A DNA stretch of 64,000 nucleotides from Micromussa lordhowensis. Taxonomy: Eukaryota > Cnidaria > Anthozoa > Scleractinia > Lobophylliidae. The translations under genes and the position numbers were made by a program. The stretch lies in the NCBI GenBank assembly GCA_964020085.1, contig OZ026606.1, forward strand, positions 16,072,080 to 16,136,079, in the 5' to 3' direction. The notes below the pieces were generated by a model. It was not told the origin of the DNA. It did no database searches and worked only from the letters and a program-made list of their open reading frames with translations. Numbering within the stretch: position 1 is the stretch's first letter; the number at the start of each line of letters is the position of its first letter. Positions 12,105-21,500 of this stretch are shown here, one piece after another.

Positions 12105-12866
12105 TGTTATTACTACTATACCTGGCTCATAGGGACGGTAACCAATCAGGAGCCGAGAAAGACAATAGGCTATTGTTTCGAGAACAATAGACTCTATTGT
12201 TTTCCAAATTTAAGATGGCGTCTTGAAAAATCGGACCAATCAGGAATCAAATTAAGAATTCAAGATGGCGGTGCCCATGAAAGTCGGCCATGTTGGAAAA
12301 CAACCCACCAGTCTCAACGGAGGCCTGGGATCGGTCTTATCATATTTTTTCCCCTCGGACTCGAGAATCAATCTACACACATGTAAATCAAATGAGAAAC
12401 CATTGTATTTATTAAAAAGTCCTACTTCTTTACAAGAGGGACCTGTGTCCAATTTGCAAGCAAGGTGTGTGCGTGCTGACAAAGGGAGAGAGCGTGTGTT
12501 TTGTTAGAAAGGTGTGTGTGCGCTACTAATTGTAATACATCAAGTGGAAACGCAAATCTAAACTCATTAATCTCGACTGTTCCCTTGAGAAAAGCATCAT
12601 TCAAAAGAATCTTAAACAAACAAAAGACATTTTAAGCCACCGTTGAAGAATTAACATAGTAAGTCAGAGATGAAACGTGAAATGAATTAACACCGAGCGC
12701 ATGCTTAGAAGCTAAACATAACATCTAAGGTATTTCAAACAAACGTTCGCGCTTGATTTAAAGATCAAATAAACATTGCAAATCGCATCGCTCCTGATTC
12801 AACAGCCGCACAAATTATAGTTCAGTCTAAGCGGTTCTGTAACCGTGGCAAGAATAATTCACTTAC
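12105..12866. other. Non-coding stretch
   Basis: No recognisable gene. Several short open frames overlap on both strands (12096-12620) without family resemblance. Two occurrences of 'aagatggcg' (12212, 12262), near 'ggaccaatcagga', resemble a YY1-like and CCAAT-box promoter context, but no start exon can be tied to them. Confidence 0.35.
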
Positions 12867-12983
12867 ATCAACCATAGTCGTTTCAAATTCCTCCAAAGCG
12901 ATGCTTAGCTCTTGATCACTTAATTCACTTACAGCTCCATCACAAGTAAAGTGATTTTGTTCAAGTCTGAAAGACTTGTACAT
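12867..12983 (-). CDS. Possible first coding exon, hypothetical 39 aa start
   Basis: An ATG at 12983 opens 39 codons that end exactly at a consensus donor (GAT|gtaagt). The peptide begins MYKSFRLEQNHFTCDGAV and has an acidic stretch (SDQELSIALEEFE). I find no following exon downstream that I can join with confidence, because the transposon nest begins at 12104. It may be a host exon, the remains of a DUF3504/recombinase-like ORF, or chance. Confidence 0.25.
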
Positions 12984-13205
12984 AAAAAACACCTATCCAA
13001 TGAGAATGTGGGGGTAGGGGGGTATCCCACGCAGCACGTGGTTGACATCCATTGACTGGGCAGGGATAGGGGGTATGCAGGATAAGGGGTATAGCTATAT
13101 CATTAAATTGTTATAAACAAAACGAAGAGTGTGATGCATAATTTATGACGTTTATTGGATAATAACAGCATAAAAACCAAAAGGAATGATTACAACTTTA
13201 ACTTT

Positions 13206-13670
13206 TCAAGTTTTGACCGTCGTTGTTCCACAAAGTGTATCGCTGGGAACTAGACTCGTTTCCAGTTGCTCAGACTCTTGGTCCCAGGCCCCAAAACGCA
13301 TGATATTCTGACCAATTTTTCTTTGTTTTTGGTCACGAAGTCTTTGCCTGATCTGTTCCTTATTCTTGGCATAATAAGATCTCCAATATTCGTTGATCCG
13401 TTCCCTGTTGTTTTTACAGTATTGGCTTCGGTAATTTCTGATGTGGTCCTTGTTTTGTTGACAATAGGCTCTCTGGCTGCTGGCGAGCCTTTCCCTGTTG
13501 TTTTCATACCACCTTTTACGACGTGATTTGAGAATCTCAGCGTTCTCGGTACGATATCGTTTTTGTCGGGCCAGGATATTCTCTCTGTTCTTTGCATAAT
13601 AGTTTTTATGGTAGGCTTTCCTACAATCAACTATCTTGTCATTCCCCGACCGTTGATTGGAGCAATTCAT
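13206..13670 (-). CDS. Protein with six ~15-residue YxxNxExI repeats (virus-like module)
   Basis: About 154 residues if the methionine before NCSNQRSGND (13670) is used; an upstream in-frame ATG at 13715 would add 15 residues. From roughly residue 20 to 115 the protein is built of six degenerate 15-residue repeats of the pattern [YW]-[YC]-x-x-N-[RK]-[ED]-x-[IL]-x4-[RK]-x, very rich in Arg, Lys, Asn and Tyr, probably a basic helical rod. The C-terminal ~35 residues are not repetitive. Similar Asn/Lys/Glu repeat proteins occur in large DNA viruses and virus-like elements, but I do not know a function; nucleic-acid binding is a guess from the charge. It is the last of three closely spaced minus-strand ORFs after a packaging ATPase. 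Confidence 0.6.
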   Translation of the reverse strand: MNCSNQRSGNDKIVDCRKAYHKNYYAKNRENILARQKRYRTENAEILKSRRKRWYENNRERLASSQRAYCQQNKDHIRNYRSQYCKNNRERINEYWRSYYAKNKEQIRQRLRDQKQRKIGQNIMRFGAWDQESEQLETSLVPSDTLCGTTTVKT

Positions 13671-13763
13671 CTTGTGTGGTGTCTTACAAATAATGATTAC
13701 CACTCTAGAAATCACAAACTCTTATAAGAATCACATGGCCAATTCAGTGTATCACTCTAAGGT

Positions 13764-14327
13764 TTAAACCTCCCCTTCCGCTACGTCTTCGTCTTCGTCA
13801 TCATCGGGGGGCAACTTCTTTTTCATTAGTCTGTTCAACAGGAATTTCCGTTTTGCCACCGCTGACTTGGCCGCCTCGTCAAAATCCATGTCATCTTCCT
13901 CAATAAAGCGTCGAAGAGTCTTCATGACTTTACGGTGTATTGCATCGTGTTTGATATGGTGAGTCCATTTTAGACGCTCTAAATAAGTTCTTCGTAGCCT
14001 TCTTCTACTTACAGGTAACAGGGCGTTGAAAGCGGCATTTTCGGCATAGTGTTGGGATTTTCCTCTATCCAGGAACTGTTGGACTTCTTTCAGGTAGGTC
14101 TCATTGATATCTTCTCCGACTTTTTGACGTAAAGGGCGCCACGGATCTGGTTCAGCACCGTCGTCTGCTTCCTCTTCCTCTTCGGAGCTGCTAGTCTCTT
14201 CCTCTTCAGGCTCCTCTTCTTCCTGTTCCTCTTCTACCTCTTCTTCGTCTTCTTGTTCTTCTTCTTCTATGTTTTCATCATTGTTTTCTTCCACGGGGCC
14301 AAAAATATCTGTTGAAGGAGAACGCAT
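13764..14327 (-). CDS. Acidic N-terminus / basic C-terminus protein (virus-like module)
   Basis: 187 residues. Residues ~12-60 are almost entirely Glu/Asp with Ser, followed by WRPLRQKVGEDINETYLKEV and a basic helical region with a repeated RRxLRRTYLERLKWTHHIKH-type segment; the tail is again acidic (DDDEDEDV). No catalytic motif is visible. The gene begins 92 bp after the ATPase stop and ends ~50-90 bp before the next ORF, on the same strand, as in a compact viral or polinton-like gene cluster. Intronless. Function unknown; a DNA-associated or scaffold protein would fit the charge layout, but that is inference. Confidence 0.6.
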   Translation of the reverse strand: MRSPSTDIFGPVEENNDENIEEEEQEDEEEVEEEQEEEEPEEEETSSSEEEEEADDGAEPDPWRPLRQKVGEDINETYLKEVQQFLDRGKSQHYAENAAFNALLPVSRRRLRRTYLERLKWTHHIKHDAIHRKVMKTLRRFIEEDDMDFDEAAKSAVAKRKFLLNRLMKKKLPPDDDEDEDVAEGEV

Positions 14328-14419
14328 GGTTCTCGTCGTCCTTCACCCAAGACAACACGTGCTTCAAATGAGCCGAAACGCTTGAAGTGATATTTTATAT
14401 ATCATTTTTTGCTCGGTGA

Positions 14420-15244
14420 TCAAACATCCTCTTTCCTAATTTTTCGATGCCAGTGCGGGTATCCTTCGTGAGTCAAGAGGTGACTAAACACACGTTTCCT
14501 GTCGTAACTGGCAGGATGTAAATCAAGGACCGTGTACCGAAATGGTCGTTCGGTGACTTTTTGATACACGTCCATCATGTCTTGCCAACAAGTGGGAAAT
14601 GCTTGAAGCAGTAAATTCCTCATCCCTAATTGATCTCGTGGATTTTTGAAGGCTATGACATAGTGGGCGTTCCTGGAAATACTCTTTGCGTATTTCCCTG
14701 GTGGAAACATGTCTTGGCACAAGTACAACACGGTGATATTTTGATGATATGAATGTTTGGTGAATAAGTCCAGCAACTCTTTATCTTCACCTCCCTCGAC
14801 CATCAGATCATCTAACACGAGTAAACCACCTTTAGGAAACCATTTTTGCAAATGGAAGGTGGTAGGAACCCCTTCGTGAAATTGCACACCAGCGTCTTTC
14901 ATGTCTCGGAATCCATCTTGCCACGCCCCGTAGCAATAATGAATCATAGTGGGAGGGTTTACAAACAATTCTTCCAAATGATCCAAGAGTAAAGATTCGG
15001 TGAAACAAGTCTTGCCACAACCGGAAGGACCACCAATCAAGATACTAGAGGGTGTCTTGAACCGAAACGCTTCTCCCATTTCTATGCCATTTGGAATCCC
15101 ATGACTCTTTTCGGTCGGAAATGTGATCTTTGGTACTTCTTGTGTTTTTTCGGATTCACTGCTTTGACAACTATGCTTCTCGTGACGGATTCTACTGTCT
15201 ATACGAGAGAATAGTCTATGACAATATTGACAATAAAGGGACAT
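14420..15244 (-). CDS. A32/FtsK-HerA-type DNA packaging ATPase with N-terminal zinc finger (polinton- or virus-like)
   Basis: 274 residues, single exon. Residues 5-24 form a C2H2-like finger (C5, C8, H21, H24). Residues 71-79 are a Walker A loop (GGPSGCGKT); 140-146 are Walker B (GLLVLDD); a LYLCQDMFP strand ending in a polar Gln lies near 170-180, as expected for the sensor motif of this fold. The ASCE ATPases with this order drive genome packaging in polintons/Mavericks, adintoviruses and related viruses. I recall very similar intact ORFs in coral and anemone genomes, so this is probably an integrated element and not a host gene. It is followed on the same strand by two further intronless ORFs. 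The upstream side runs into (GGT)n and a sequence gap, so capsid, polymerase or integrase genes cannot be checked. Start chosen at the ATG preceding the finger. Confidence 0.82.
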   Translation of the reverse strand: MSLYCQYCHRLFSRIDSRIRHEKHSCQSSESEKTQEVPKITFPTEKSHGIPNGIEMGEAFRFKTPSSILIGGPSGCGKTCFTESLLLDHLEELFVNPPTMIHYCYGAWQDGFRDMKDAGVQFHEGVPTTFHLQKWFPKGGLLVLDDLMVEGGEDKELLDLFTKHSYHQNITVLYLCQDMFPPGKYAKSISRNAHYVIAFKNPRDQLGMRNLLLQAFPTCWQDMMDVYQKVTERPFRYTVLDLHPASYDRKRVFSHLLTHEGYPHWHRKIRKEDV

Positions 15245-15302
15245 GACTCCTTGTTACTTTCACGCAAAATGAATTCAGACAGTTTAAACATTATTTTTAT
15301 AC

Positions 15303-15500
15303 ATGGTAGTAGTGGTGATGATTGTGGTGGTTGTGGTGGTGGTGGCATTGGTGGTGGCGGTGTTGGGGGTAGCGGTGGTGCATGTGGTGGTGGTGGTGGT
15401 AGCGGAGGCGTTGGTGGTGGTGGTGGCGGTGGTAGTGGTGGTGATGGTAGCGGTGGTGGTGGTGGAGGTGGTGGTGGCGGTGGTGGTGGTGGTGGTGGTG
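15303..15500. repeat. (GGT)n-rich simple repeat at a gap edge
   Basis: About 200 bp of imperfect GGT/GGC triplets up to the first N. Open frames through it (poly-Gly in one sense, poly-Pro in the other) arise from the triplet period and are not coding. Such a tract commonly breaks sequencing and assembly, which would explain the gap beside it. Confidence 0.95.
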
Positions 15501-15700
15501 NNNNNNNNNNNNNNNNNNNNNNNNNNNNNNNNNNNNNNNNNNNNNNNNNNNNNNNNNNNNNNNNNNNNNNNNNNNNNNNNNNNNNNNNNNNNNNNNNNNN
15601 NNNNNNNNNNNNNNNNNNNNNNNNNNNNNNNNNNNNNNNNNNNNNNNNNNNNNNNNNNNNNNNNNNNNNNNNNNNNNNNNNNNNNNNNNNNNNNNNNNNN
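15501..15700. other. Assembly gap of exactly 200 N
   Basis: 200 consecutive N. The round size is a placeholder inserted by scaffolding, so the true distance between the GGT tract and the satellite array is unknown and their adjacency is not proven by sequence. Confidence 0.99.
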
Positions 15701-17214
15701 TTGGCCAAAAGCGCAGGCCGCGGGTCAGGCTTCGGAGCAGTTTCGGTCACGTATGATTTTTGGCCAAAAGCGCAGGCCGCGGGTCAGGCTTCGGAGCAGT
15801 TTCGGTCACGTATGATTTTTGGCCAAAAGCGCAGGCCGCGGGTCAGGCTTCGGAGCAGTTTCGGTCATGATTTTTGGCCAAAAGCGCAGGCCGCGGGTCA
15901 GGCTTCGGAGCAGTTTCGGTCACGTACGATTTTTGGCCAAAAGCGCAGGCCGCGGGTCAGGCTTCGGAGCAGTTTCGGTCACGTACGATTTTTGGCCAAA
16001 AGCGCAGGCCGCGGGTCAGGCTTCGGAGCAGTTTCGGTCACGTATGATTTTTGGCCAAAAGCGCAGGCCGCGGGTCAGGCTTCGGAGCAGTTTCGGTCAC
16101 GTATGATTTTTGGCCAAAAGCGCAGGCCGCGGGTCAGGCTTCGGAGCAGTTTCGGTCACGTATGATTTTTGGCCAAAAGCGCAGGCCGCGGGTCAGGCTT
16201 CGGAGCAGTTTCGGTCACGTACGATTTTTGGCCAAAAGCGCAGGCCGCGGGTCAGGCTTCGGAGCAGTTTCGGTCACGTACGATTTTTGGCCAAAAGCGC
16301 AGGCCGCGGGTCAGGCTTCAGGAGCAGTTTCGGTCACGTACGATTTTTGGCCAAAAGCGCAGGCCGCGGGTCAGGCTTCGGAGCAGTTTCGGTCACGTAT
16401 GATTTTTGGCCAAAAGCGCAGGCCGCGGGTCAGGCTTCGGAGCAGTTTCGGTCACGTATGATTTTTGGCCAAAAGCGCAGGCCGCGGGTCAGGCTTCGGA
16501 GCAGTTTCGGTCACGTACGATTTTTGGCCAAAAGCGCAGGCCGCGGGTCAGGCTTCGGAGCAGTTTCGGTCACGTACGATTTTTGGCCAAAAGCGCAGGC
16601 CGCGGGTCAGGCTTCAGAGCAGTTTCGGTCACGTACGATTTTTGGCCAAAAGCGCAGGCCGCGGGTCAGGCTTCGGAGCAGTTTCGGTCACGTATGATTT
16701 TTGGCCAAAAGCGCAGGCCGCGGGTCAGGCTTCGGAGCAGTTTCGGTCACGTACGATTTTTGGCCAAAAGCGCAGGCCGCGGGTCAGGCTTCGGAGCAGT
16801 TTCGGTCACGTACGATTTTTGGCCAAAAGCGCAGGCCGCGGGTCAGGCTTCGGAGCAGTTTCGGTCACGTATGATTTTTGGCCAAAAGCGCAGGCCGCGG
16901 GTCAGGCTTCGGAGCAGTTTCGGTCACGTATGATTTTTGGCCAAAAGCGCAGGCCGCGGGTCAGGCTTCGGAGCAGTTTCGGTCACGTATGATTTTTGGC
17001 CAAAAGCGCAGGCCGCGGGTCAGGCTTCGGAGCAGTTTCGGTCACGTACGATTTTTGGCCAAAAGCGCAGGCCGCGGGTCAGGCTTCGGAGCAGTTTCGG
17101 TCACGTACGATTTTTGGCCAAAAGCGCAGGCCGCGGGTCAGGCTTCGGAGCAGTTTCGGTCACGTATGATTTTTGGCCAAAAGCGCAGGCCGCGGGTCAG
17201 GCTTCGGAGCAGTT

Positions 17215-18460
17215 TCGGTCACAAGCTGGGTCACGTATGATTTTTGGCCAAAAGCGCAGGCCGCGGGTCAGGCTTCGGAGCAGTTTCGGTCACGTATGAT
17301 TTTTGGCCAAAAGCGCAGGCCGCGGGTCCAGGCTTCGAGCAGTTTCGGTCACGTACGATTTTTGGCCAAAAGCGCAGGCCGCGGGTCAGGCTTCGGAGGC
17401 AGTTTCGGTCACGTACGATTTTTGGCCAAAGCGCAGGCCCGCGGGTCAGTCTTCGGAGCAGTTTCGCGTCACGTATGATTTTTGGCCAAAAGCGCAGGCC
17501 GCGGGTCAGGCTTCGGAGCAGTTTCGGTCACGTATGATTTTGGCCAAAACCGCAGGCCGCGGGTCAGGCTTCGGAGCAGTTTCGGTCACGTACGATTTTG
17601 GCCAAAGCGCAGGCCGCGGTCAGGCTTCGGAGCAGTTTTCGGTCACGTACGATTTTGGCCAAAAGCGCAGGGCGCGGGTCAGGCTTCAGGAGCAGTTTCG
17701 GTCACGTACGATTTTGGCCAAAAGCGCAGGCCGCGGGTCAGGCTTCGGAGCAGTTTCGGTCACGTATGATTTTTGGCCAAAAGCGCAGGCCGCGGGTCAG
17801 GCTTCGGAGCAGTTTCGGTCACGTATGATTTTTGGCCAAAAGCGCAGGCCGCGGGTCAGGCTTCGGAGCAGTTTCGGTCACGTACGATTTTTGGCCAAAA
17901 GCGCAGGCCGCGGGTCAGGCTTCGGAGCAGTTTCGGTCACGTACGATTTTGGCCAAAAGCGCAGGCCGCGGGTCAGGCTTCCGAGCAGTTTCGGTCACGT
18001 ACGATTTTGGCCCAAAAGCGCAGGCCGCGGGTCAGGCTTCGGAGCAGTTTCGGTCACGTATGATTTTTGGCCAAAAGCGCAGGCCGCGGGTTCAGGCTTC
18101 GGAGCAGTTTCGGTCACGTACGATTTTTGGCCAAAAGCGCAGGCCGCGGGTCAGGCTTCGGAGCAGTTTCGGTCACGTACGATTTTTGGCCAAAAGCGCA
18201 GGCCGCGGGTCAGGCTTCGGAGCAGTTTCGGTCACGTATGATTTTTGGCCAGGCTTCGGAGCAGTTTCGGTCACGTATGATTTTTGGCCAAAAGCGCAGG
18301 CCGCGGGTCAGGCTTCGGAGCAGTTTCGGTCACGTATGATTTTTGGCCAAAAGCGCAGGCCGCGGGTCAGGCTTCGGAGCAGTTTCGGTCACGTACGATT
18401 TTTGGCCAAAAGCGCAGGCCGCGGGTCAGGCTTCGGAGCAGTTTCGGTCACGTACGATTT
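17215..18460 (+). repeat. Indel-rich segment of array 1
   Basis: Here, and almost nowhere else, units carry single-base insertions and deletions (extra c in 'gggtccagg' at 17326, extra g at 17398, lost t in 'gattttgg' from 17537 on, lost a in 'ccaaagcg', extra c at 18010), a 12 bp insertion at about 17222-17233, and a unit deleted by 25 bp at about 18250. This is the pattern of unpolished long-read sequence and not of satellite evolution. Confidence 0.8.
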
Positions 18461-18500
18461 TCATAGACTCGAGTATAAGCAGGGTATCACGCAGAGTACT
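18461..18500 (+). other. Amplification-primer-like sequence embedded in satellite (probable artefact)
   Basis: Between two satellite fragments is a 40 bp non-satellite piece. Its last 24 bases (18477-18500, ending 'cacgcagagtact') match the widely used SMART-type PCR primer/adapter, which ends CAACGCAGAGTACT, except for two missing single bases. The preceding 'catagactcgagtat' is also foreign. The satellite register jumps by 13 bp across it. This indicates a retained adapter from PCR-amplified long-read library preparation and a chimeric join. Confidence 0.88.
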
Positions 18501-21500
18501 GGCTTCGGAGCAGTTTCGGTCACGTATGATTTTTGGCCAAAAGCGCAGGCCGCGGGTCAGGCTTCGGAGCAGTTTCGGTCACGTATGATTTTTGGCCAAA
18601 AGCGCAGGCCGCGGGTCAGGCTTCGGAGCAGTTTCGGTCACGTACGATTTTTGGCCAAAAGCGCAGGCCGCGGGTCAGGCTTCGGAGCAGTTTCGGTCAC
18701 GTACGATTTTTGGCCAAAAGCGCAGGCCGCGGGTCAGGCTTCGGAGCAGTTTCGGTCACGTATGATTTTTGGCCAAAAGCGCAGGCCGCGGGTCAGGCTT
18801 CGGAGCAGTTTCGGTCACGTACGATTTTTGGCCAAAAGCGCAGGCCGCGGGTCAGGCTTCGGAGCAGTTTCGGTCACGTACGATTTTTGGCCAAAAGCGC
18901 AGGCCGCGGGTCAGGCTTCGGAGCAGTTTCGGTCACGTATGATTTTTGGCCAAAAGCGCAGGCCGCGGGTCAGGCTTCGGAGCAGTTTCGGTCACGTATG
19001 ATTTTTGGCCAAAAGCGCAGGCCGCGGGTCAGGCTTCGGAGCAGTTTCGGTCACGTACGATTTTTGGCCAAAAGCGCAGGCCGCGGGTCAGGCTTCGGAG
19101 CAGTTTCGGTCACGTACGATTTTTGGCCAAAAGCGCAGGCCGCGGGTCAGGCTTCAGAGCAGTTTCGGTCACGTACGATTTTTGGCCAAAAGCGCAGGCC
19201 GCGGGTCAGGCTTCGGAGCAGTTTCGGTCACGTATGATTTTTGGCCAAAAGCGCAGGCCGCGGGTCAGGCTTCGGAGCAGTTTCGGTCACGTACGATTTT
19301 TGGCCAAAAGCGCAGGCCGCGGGTCAGGCTTCGGAGCAGTTTCGGTCACGTACGATTTTTGGCCAAAAGCGCAGGCCGCGGGTCAGGCTTCGGAGCAGTT
19401 TCGGTCACGTACGATTTTTGGCCAAAAGCGCAGGCCGCGGGTCAGGCTTCGGAGCAGTTTCGGTCACGTATGATTTTTGGCCAAAAGCGCAGGCCGCGGG
19501 TCAGGCTTCGGAGCAGTTTCGGTCACGTATGATTTTTGGCCAAAAGCGCAGGCCGCGGGTCAGGCTTCGGAGCAGTTTCGGTCACGTACGATTTTTGGCC
19601 AAAAGCGCAGGCCGCGGGTCAGGCTTCGGAGCAGTTTCGGTCACGTACGATTTTTGGCCAAAAGCGCAGGCCGCGGGTCAGGCTTCGGAGCAGTTTCGGT
19701 CACGTATGATTTTTGGCCAAAAGCGCAGGCCGCGGGTCAGGCTTCGGAGCAGTTTCGGTCACGTAGGATTTTTGGCCAAAAGCGCAGGCCGCGGGTCAGG
19801 CTTCGGAGCAGTTTCGGTCACGTACGATTTTTGGCCAAAAGCGCAGGCCGCGGGTCAGGCTTCGGAGCAGTTTCGGTCACGTATGATTTTTGGCCAAAAG
19901 CGCAGGCCGCGGGTCAGGCTTCGGAGCAGTTTCGGTCACGTATGATTTTTGGCCAAAAGCGCAGGCCGCGGGTCAGGCTTCGGAGCAGTTTCGGTCACGT
20001 ACGATTTTTGGCCAAAAGCGCAGGCCGCGGGTCAGGCTTCGGAGCAGTTTCGGTCACGTACGATTTTTGGCCAAAAGCGCAGGCCGCGGGTCAGGCTTCA
20101 GAGCAGTTTCGGTCACGTACGATTTTTGGCCAAAAGCGCAGGCCGCGGGTCAGGCTTCGGAGCAGTTTCGGTCACGTACGATTTTTGGCCAAAAGCGCAG
20201 GCCGCGGGTCAGGCTTCAGAGCAGTTTCGGTCACGTACGATTTTTGGCCAAAAGCGCAGGCCGCGGGTCAGGCTTCGGAGCAGTTTCGGTCACGTACGAT
20301 TTTTGGCCAAAAGCGCAGGCCGCGGGTCAGGCTTCGGAGCAGTTTCGGTCACGTATGATTTTTGGCCAAAAGCGCAGGCCGCGGGTCAGGCTTCGGAGCA
20401 GTTTCGGTCACGTATGATTTTTGGCCAAAAGCGCAGGCCGCGGGTCAGGCTTCGGAGCAGTTTCGGTCACGTATGATTTTTGGCCAAAAGCGCAGGCCGC
20501 GGGTCAGGCTTCGGAGCAGTTTCGGTCACGTACGATTTTTGGCCAAAAGCGCAGGCCGCGGGTCAGGCTTCGGAGCAGTTTCGGTCACGTACGATTTTTG
20601 GCCAAAAGCGCAGGCCGCGGGTCAGGCTTCGGAGCAGTTTCGGTCACGTACGATTTTTGGCCAAAAGCGCAGGCCGCGGGTCAGGCTTCGGAGCAGTTTC
20701 GGTCACGTACGATTTTTGGCCAAAAGCGCAGGCCGCGGGTCAGGCTTCGGAGCAGTTTCGGTCACGTATGATTTTTGGCCAAAAGCGCAGGCCGCGGGTC
20801 AGGCTTCGGAGCAGTTTCGGTCACGTATGATTTTTGGCCAAAAGCGCAGGCCGCGTGTCAGGCTTCGGAGCAGTTTCGGTCACGTATGATTTTTGGCCAA
20901 AAGCGCAGGCCGCGGGTCAGGCTTCGGAGCAGTTTCGGTCACGTATGATTTTTGGCCAAAAGCGCAGGCCGCGGGTCAGGCTTCGGAGCAGTTTCGGTCA
21001 CGTATGATTTTTGGCCAAAAGCGCAGGCCGCGGGTCAGGCTTCATAGCAGTTTCGGTCACGTATGATTTTTGGCCAAAAGCGCAGGCCGCGGGTCAGGCT
21101 TCAGAGCAGTTTCGGTCACGTATGATTTTTGGCCAAAAGCGCAGGCCGCGGGTCAGGCTTCGGAGCAGTTTCGGTCACGTATGATTTTTGGCCAAAAGCG
21201 CAGGCCGCGGGTCAGGCTTCGGAGCAGTTTCGGTCACGTATGATTTTTGGCCAAAAGCGCAGGCCGCGGGTCAGGCTTCGGAGCAGTTTCGGTCACGTAT
21301 GATTTTTGGCCAAAAGCGCAGGCCGCGGGTCAGGCTTCGGAGCAGTTTCGGTCACGTATGATTTTTGGCCAAAAGCGCAGGCCGCGGGTCAGGCTTCGGA
21401 GCAGTTTCGGTCACGTATGATTTTTGGCCAAAAGCGCAGGCCGCGGGTCAGGCTTCGGAGCAGTTTCGGTCACGTATGATTTTTGGCCAAAAGCGCAGGC

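Noticed and set aside
13250..13630. Overlapping 126- and 86-codon frames opposite or within the repeat protein
   Set aside because: Shadow frames of the 15-residue repeat ORF; period-driven and without their own motifs.
15218..15815. Poly-glycine / poly-proline frames crossing the N gap
   Set aside because: Produced by (GGT)n triplets and joined to satellite through unknown bases; no evidence of a protein.
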